A stretch of 54,531 nt of DNA from an uncultured Bacteroidales bacterium (lineage in GTDB: Bacteria > Bacteroidota > Bacteroidia > Bacteroidales > FEN-979): positions 1 through 54,531 of the forward strand of contig CAIVAT010000002.1 in the NCBI GenBank assembly GCA_903903985.1, written 5' to 3'. Under the pieces are notes generated by a model, which made no database searches, had not been told where the DNA came from, and saw only the letters and a program-made list of their open reading frames with translations. This document shows, one piece after another, positions 50,722-54,531 of the stretch. The translations under genes and the position numbers were made by a program. Position 1 is the first letter of the stretch. Each line of letters opens with the position of its first letter.

Positions 50722-52470
50722 ATGATGGAGAAGTGTTGGGTGCTAAAACCACCGGGTGATCCCGAAAAAATAAAGGAAGTATCAAAGGGTTTGGGTATCG
50801 ACCAGTACCTTGCCAACCTTTTGGTTCAGCGGGGGATAACAACACTTGATGAATCGAAAACCTTTTTCAGACCTACGCTGGACGATCTTTTTGATCCTTT
50901 CCTGATGAAGGATATGGACAAAGCCATTGAAAGGATCAGCAGGGCGATTGACCTTAAGGAAAATATATTGGTTTACGGTGATTATGATGTTGACGGAACC
51001 TCTGCCGTTGCGCTGGTTTATACTTTTCTTCAAAGTTTTCATTCTGCGATTGATTTTTACATTCCCGACCGATACAGTGAAGGGTATGGTATTTCAATAA
51101 AGGGTATTGATTTTGCGGCTGAAACCAATGTAAAATTGATCATTGCACTCGATTGCGGGATCAAAGCTGTTGAAAAAGTTGCTTATGCTTCATCCAAAGG
51201 GGTTGACTTCATTATTTGTGACCATCACCGGCCAGGTGCAGAGATCCCTGCTGCTGCTGCGGTCCTTGACCCGAAGCAGAACGACTGCCTGTACCCTTAT
51301 AAGGAGTTATCGGGTTGCGGCATCGGGTTTAAACTGATCCAGGCATATTCGCAGCTGAACAATCTTCCTTTTAAAAACCTGGTTCAGTACCTTGATCTGG
51401 TTGCAATCAGCATTGCTTCTGATATTGTTGACATTACCGGTGAAAACCGGATCCTGGCCTATTTCGGACTAAAACTGATCAATACCCGGCCAAGGCCCGG
51501 GCTGGAAGCGTTACTCCGTTATTCGGCAATGATGAAAAACGATGATGGCCTGGGCGGGTGTGTTTTCACCCGTGAACTGACCATCACCGACCTTGTTTTT
51601 ATGATTGGTCCGCGCATCAATGCAGCGGGCAGGATCGAAAGCGGAAAAAATTCGGTGCGACTGCTGATAACCAAAGATCTCGAAAGTGCAAAACATGTCG
51701 CGGAACAAATCAACGCGCACAATACGGAGAGAAAAACGCTTGATTCATTTGCAACACAGCAAGCCATTGGCATGATTGGAGCGGATGAACGGCTGAGAAC
51801 GGCAAAATCAACCGTGATTTACCATCCCGACTGGCACAAGGGAGTGATTGGGATTGTGGCATCCCGCCTCACCGAATCTTACTACCGGCCTACGATCGTT
51901 CTTACCCTTTCAAACGGACTGATCACCGGTTCGGCCCGCAGTGTAAGGGATTTCGACATTTATGAAGCGGTGGATTCCTGTAGTGACCTGCTCGAACATT
52001 TCGGCGGGCATAAGTTTGCTGCAGGGCTTTCCCTCAAACCTGAAAATCTGGAAATTTTCTGCTCACGTTTTGAAAGTGCAGTCAGGGACCGATTGCAGGG
52101 GATTGAACTGGTTCCTGTTCTTGAAGTGGATTCAGAACTTCCCCTGAATAGCATCAATTCCCGTTTTTATGGCGTCCTTAAGCAATTTGCCCCGTTTGGA
52201 CCGGGGAATATGGCCCCGATGTTTATGACAAAAGGAGTAATGGATGCAGGCGGATCGAGAATCGTGGGGAAAAACCATCTGAAACTCTCGGTAGTTCATC
52301 CGGATATTGCAGGAGGTCCGTTTTCAGCCATTGCTTTTCAACAGGGCGAACGGTTTGGTCTGATCGAAAAGCAGATACCTTTCAATATCTGTTACCATCT
52401 TGAAGAAAATGAATGGAATGGAGCTGTGAACCTGCAGCTCAATATCAAAGACATTAAATTTTCTGATTAA
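50722..52470 (+). CDS. recJ: Single-stranded-DNA exonuclease RecJ
   Basis: 582 residues, DHH phosphoesterase family: VYGDYDVDGTSAVALVY near 81-97 (motif I), IALDCGIKAV near 138, FIICDHHRPG near 159-168 (the DHH motif), and the DHHA1 half GSARSVRDFDIYEAVDSCSDLLEHFGGHKFAAGLSL near 394-429. The C-terminal OB domain follows. It digests 5' ends of single-stranded DNA in recombination and mismatch repair. Two ATG codons stand in tandem at 50722. Convergent with pfkA, with a 4-base overlap of the stops. Confidence 0.95.
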   Translation: MMEKCWVLKPPGDPEKIKEVSKGLGIDQYLANLLVQRGITTLDESKTFFRPTLDDLFDPFLMKDMDKAIERISRAIDLKENILVYGDYDVDGTSAVALVYTFLQSFHSAIDFYIPDRYSEGYGISIKGIDFAAETNVKLIIALDCGIKAVEKVAYASSKGVDFIICDHHRPGAEIPAAAAVLDPKQNDCLYPYKELSGCGIGFKLIQAYSQLNNLPFKNLVQYLDLVAISIASDIVDITGENRILAYFGLKLINTRPRPGLEALLRYSAMMKNDDGLGGCVFTRELTITDLVFMIGPRINAAGRIESGKNSVRLLITKDLESAKHVAEQINAHNTERKTLDSFATQQAIGMIGADERLRTAKSTVIYHPDWHKGVIGIVASRLTESYYRPTIVLTLSNGLITGSARSVRDFDIYEAVDSCSDLLEHFGGHKFAAGLSLKPENLEIFCSRFESAVRDRLQGIELVPVLEVDSELPLNSINSRFYGVLKQFAPFGPGNMAPMFMTKGVMDAGGSRIVGKNHLKLSVVHPDIAGGPFSAIAFQQGERFGLIEKQIPFNICYHLEENEWNGAVNLQLNIKDIKFSD

Positions 52471-53489
52471 CGGGGCTCTTTCCCGAAACATACATCCATA
52501 CGGCGCGCTTTTTCAATCAGCGGATGGTCTTCGGGTACCAGTCTCAACTTTCCCCCGACTTCTGCAAGAGAAACCGAGGTGACCGTGTCGCCTTTGAGAG
52601 AAACCATCTGGCCGAATCTTTTCTGGGCAATCAATTCCACGGCATAGGCTCCGTAACGGGTTGCTAACACACGGTCCATGGGCGAAGGACTTCCACCGCG
52701 CTGAATGTATCCAAGAATGGTTTCCCTGGTTTCGAGACCGGTGAGTTCCTTGATGCTGTTGGCAACATAACGGGCAGCTGATTCACCTTTTGGAGTAGGA
52801 ATTCCTTCTGCAACCACCACAATGGAGTATGGCTTTTTATTGATGGCTCTTTTTTTAAGGCACCTGGCTACCATGTTGATGTCGAAATCAATTTCGGGGA
52901 GCAGGATCACATCCCCACCGCTGGCCATGCCCGAGTACAGTGCAAGCCATCCCGCATGATGTCCCATCACCTCGATCACCATGATGCGTTTGTGGCTGTT
53001 TGCCGTGGTATGCAGCCGGTCGATGGCTTCGGTGGCAATCCACAGTGCTGAATCAAAACCAAAGGTAATATCGGTTCCCCACACATCATTGTCTATGGTT
53101 TTCGGGATGCCGATCACATTCAGACCGACCTCCGAAAGCAGGGCAGCAGTGCGTTGTGTACCGTTGCCCCCGATGCAGACCAATGCATCCAAACCCAGTT
53201 CATGGTAATGTTTTTTAATGAGTTTTGGCTTATCAATGGCATTGAAAGCACTGCTTTTCTTGAATGGGTTTTCCCTGGATGTCCCAAGTATGGTGCCTCC
53301 CAGCGTAAGGATGCCGGATAGGACTCCTTCATCCAGGTTGACATATTCTTCGTTGATGAGGCCCAGGAACCCTGAAGAGATGCCGATTACCTCCATGTTA
53401 TATTCGAGAATGGCGGTTTTTCCTACGCCCCTGATGGCTGCATTGATCCCGGGGCAATCGCCTCCGGCTGTTAATATGCCAATTCTCAT
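52467..53489 (-). CDS. pfkA: 6-phosphofructokinase (ATP-type site with mixed-group features)
   Basis: 340 residues: RIGILTAGGDCPGINAAIRG at 2-21, then GGTILGTSRENPF, GGNGTQRTAALL near 103, PKTIDNDVWGTDITFGF near 126-142, and MGHHAGWLAL near 174. It phosphorylates fructose 6-phosphate in glycolysis. The residue that selects ATP over pyrophosphate is Gly (GGNGT), pointing to ATP, while Lys in PKTIDND is the form of the mixed-substrate and PPi-dependent clades. GGNGT also carries Asn where GGDGT is usual. Donor is therefore probably ATP but not certain. Confidence 0.93.
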   Translation of the reverse strand: MRIGILTAGGDCPGINAAIRGVGKTAILEYNMEVIGISSGFLGLINEEYVNLDEGVLSGILTLGGTILGTSRENPFKKSSAFNAIDKPKLIKKHYHELGLDALVCIGGNGTQRTAALLSEVGLNVIGIPKTIDNDVWGTDITFGFDSALWIATEAIDRLHTTANSHKRIMVIEVMGHHAGWLALYSGMASGGDVILLPEIDFDINMVARCLKKRAINKKPYSIVVVAEGIPTPKGESAARYVANSIKELTGLETRETILGYIQRGGSPSPMDRVLATRYGAYAVELIAQKRFGQMVSLKGDTVTSVSLAEVGGKLRLVPEDHPLIEKARRMDVCFGKEPR

Positions 53490-53499
53490 GTTGGTGGAA

Positions 53500-54399
53500 T
53501 TATTTCAAGTCAAATGAACCGGTTCCTATTTCCTTGTCATCGGCAAATACCGTGACCATGTACTTTCCTTTCATTGCAGGTTTATCGCTGTCTTTCTTTG
53601 TCCAGTCCACGCAAACCCTCACGGCTTTTCCGGAATAATCCACCTCTTCACGAAGCGAAAAAGGAGTCGTTTGCCCATTGAAAACAAAAGTATCGTATTT
53701 GCTTTTGATCACCACGACATTATCCGGGCGGACAAGGCGGATAAAGATGTTCTTTTTACCTGAGGACACCAGGGGGTTTTCACCGAGGGTAAAGCAAACC
53801 TTGATCCGGTCGGTGCGGGTGGCTTTGTCGGTTGCCTGTTCCTTGCTTCCTCCCGACTTCAATTTAAAAGGGGTGGCTGTAACGTCGTATGCTTTGATAA
53901 AAGCAGCCTGGTCCATCTTTTCCTTCAGTTCCTCTTTGTCTTTCATGAGGTTTTGATTCCGGTTTTGCTCGGTTTTCACCACCTGCCGGATCCGGTCATT
54001 TTCGGCGGTCAGTTCCCGGTTCACGGTATACAATGAATCCATCTGGTGAACATATCCCTGGGCAACCTTCTGTAACATGGATAATTTCTTGCGGATCTTG
54101 TTGTACTCCCATTCAGTATCGAGCAACTTCTTTATTTCCAGTGCGTTTTTCTGAATGATGCTGTCTTTGGCTTTCAATGAATCGGAGAGTGCGCCGTAGG
54201 ATACTTTGATGTTGTTGTGTTCCGTCATTAACGAATCAAGGTTGTGCTGAAGCTCTACTTTTTCAGCCTCTTTCTCTTTGACCAGTTTCATCAGTTGAGA
54301 CCGCTGGATGAAAAGCCAGAAGAGAAGCACCAGCAAGAGGAGGGCTGCAACGGATAAATAGATTTTGTATTTACGGGATGAAGAGTTCTGATCTTCCAT
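53500..54399 (-). CDS. Membrane-anchored coiled-coil protein with C-terminal beta domain
   Basis: 299 residues from ATG 54399; an in-frame extension to 54468 has no signal-like or conserved sequence. Membrane span at about 13-32 (IYLSVAALLLLVLLFWLFI), coiled coil about 33-155 (VELQHNLDSLMTEHNNIK and on to NRNQNLMKDKEELKEKMD), then a globular C-terminal part about 165-299 (DRIKVCFTLGENPLVSSGKK, VRVCVDWTKK). I recognise it only as a type common in Bacteroidota next to housekeeping genes. It lies 10 bases upstream of pfkA and may be co-transcribed. Function unknown. Confidence 0.8.
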   Translation of the reverse strand: MEDQNSSSRKYKIYLSVAALLLLVLLFWLFIQRSQLMKLVKEKEAEKVELQHNLDSLMTEHNNIKVSYGALSDSLKAKDSIIQKNALEIKKLLDTEWEYNKIRKKLSMLQKVAQGYVHQMDSLYTVNRELTAENDRIRQVVKTEQNRNQNLMKDKEELKEKMDQAAFIKAYDVTATPFKLKSGGSKEQATDKATRTDRIKVCFTLGENPLVSSGKKNIFIRLVRPDNVVVIKSKYDTFVFNGQTTPFSLREEVDYSGKAVRVCVDWTKKDSDKPAMKGKYMVTVFADDKEIGTGSFDLK

Positions 54400-54476
54400 G
54401 GGCTGAATAGTTTTCCTGAATAGAGGCACAAACTTACATAAAAACTGCGGTTCATACACACACCGCATAAAAATCA

Positions 54477-54500
54477 GCGTTCCGGCTTTTGCCGGAACGC
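54477..54500. terminator. Strong hairpin at the window end
   Basis: GCGTTCCGGC, loop TTTT, GCCGGAACGC forms a perfect 10-bp stem. It lies upstream of the minus-strand gene, so it could end transcription of a gene beyond the window or be another REP-type palindrome. There is no run of T or A directly beside it. Confidence 0.6.
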
Positions 54501-54531
54501 CCCCACAGCCTTACCTTTATATTTGATAACG

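Noticed and set aside
1..54531. tRNA or rRNA genes
   Set aside because: No cloverleaf with conserved T-loop and no rRNA-like stretch was recognised by eye; a tRNAscan or Infernal run would be decisive.

Overview
The window reads as a chromosomal segment of a Bacteroidota bacterium, probably a Bacteroidales-like lineage. The evidence is a gldD lipoprotein beside ssb, a secreted M14 peptidase with a type IX secretion C-terminal domain, a fused DAHP synthase/chorismate mutase of the Bacteroidota type, the absence of clear Shine-Dalgarno sequences, and many short GC-rich palindromes in otherwise AT-rich DNA. No rRNA, tRNA or CRISPR array was recognised.

Bases 1-41,790 are one large surface-polysaccharide locus. 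It opens with a Wzm/Wzt-type ABC exporter (294-2345). A convergent glycosyltransferase with a long repetitive coiled coil follows (2349-4130), then two WbsX-type (GH99-like) proteins, one fused to a GT4 domain (4775-8654). Next are a DUF3108 protein, a 1008-residue membrane protein with sugar-binding-like outer domains, two CDP-paratose/tyvelose-epimerase-like SDR enzymes and a DPM1-like glycosyltransferase (8732-15583).

The most unusual stretch is 16,095-23,480. Three paralogous single-pass proteins, each carrying two copies of a GW...R(P)DV domain, are interleaved with an alkaline-phosphatase-superfamily membrane protein, a NoeA-like methyltransferase, a tiny membrane protein with an IDPGTGS motif and a second-type YidC/Oxa1 insertase. 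I propose this is an uncharacterised envelope-glycan modification or display module.

Further on are a GT-C-like protein, GT2, methyltransferase and LPG_synthase_TM-like protein (23,583-27,762). An AlgX-like/MBOAT O-acetylation pair on the minus strand follows (27,875-30,494). Then come a frameshifted WbsX gene, more glycosyltransferases, a RAYT transposase framed by REP palindromes (33,811-34,364), and a minus-strand DUF2142/GT2/methyltransferase-GT operon (37,366-41,790). At least two further WbsX remnants lie between genes, so the locus shows active gene duplication and decay.

Bases 41,900-54,531 are core genome: ssb, gldD, an M14 carboxypeptidase, corA, DAHP synthase with a truncated chorismate mutase tail, a small membrane protein, asnS, recJ, pfkA and a coiled-coil membrane protein. 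This block is interrupted at about 47,900-49,040 by a decayed mobile region: an array of REP hairpins, a RAYT missing its catalytic-tyrosine segment, and a GxxExxY-like gene reduced to its two ends, all enclosed by a 17-bp inverted repeat.
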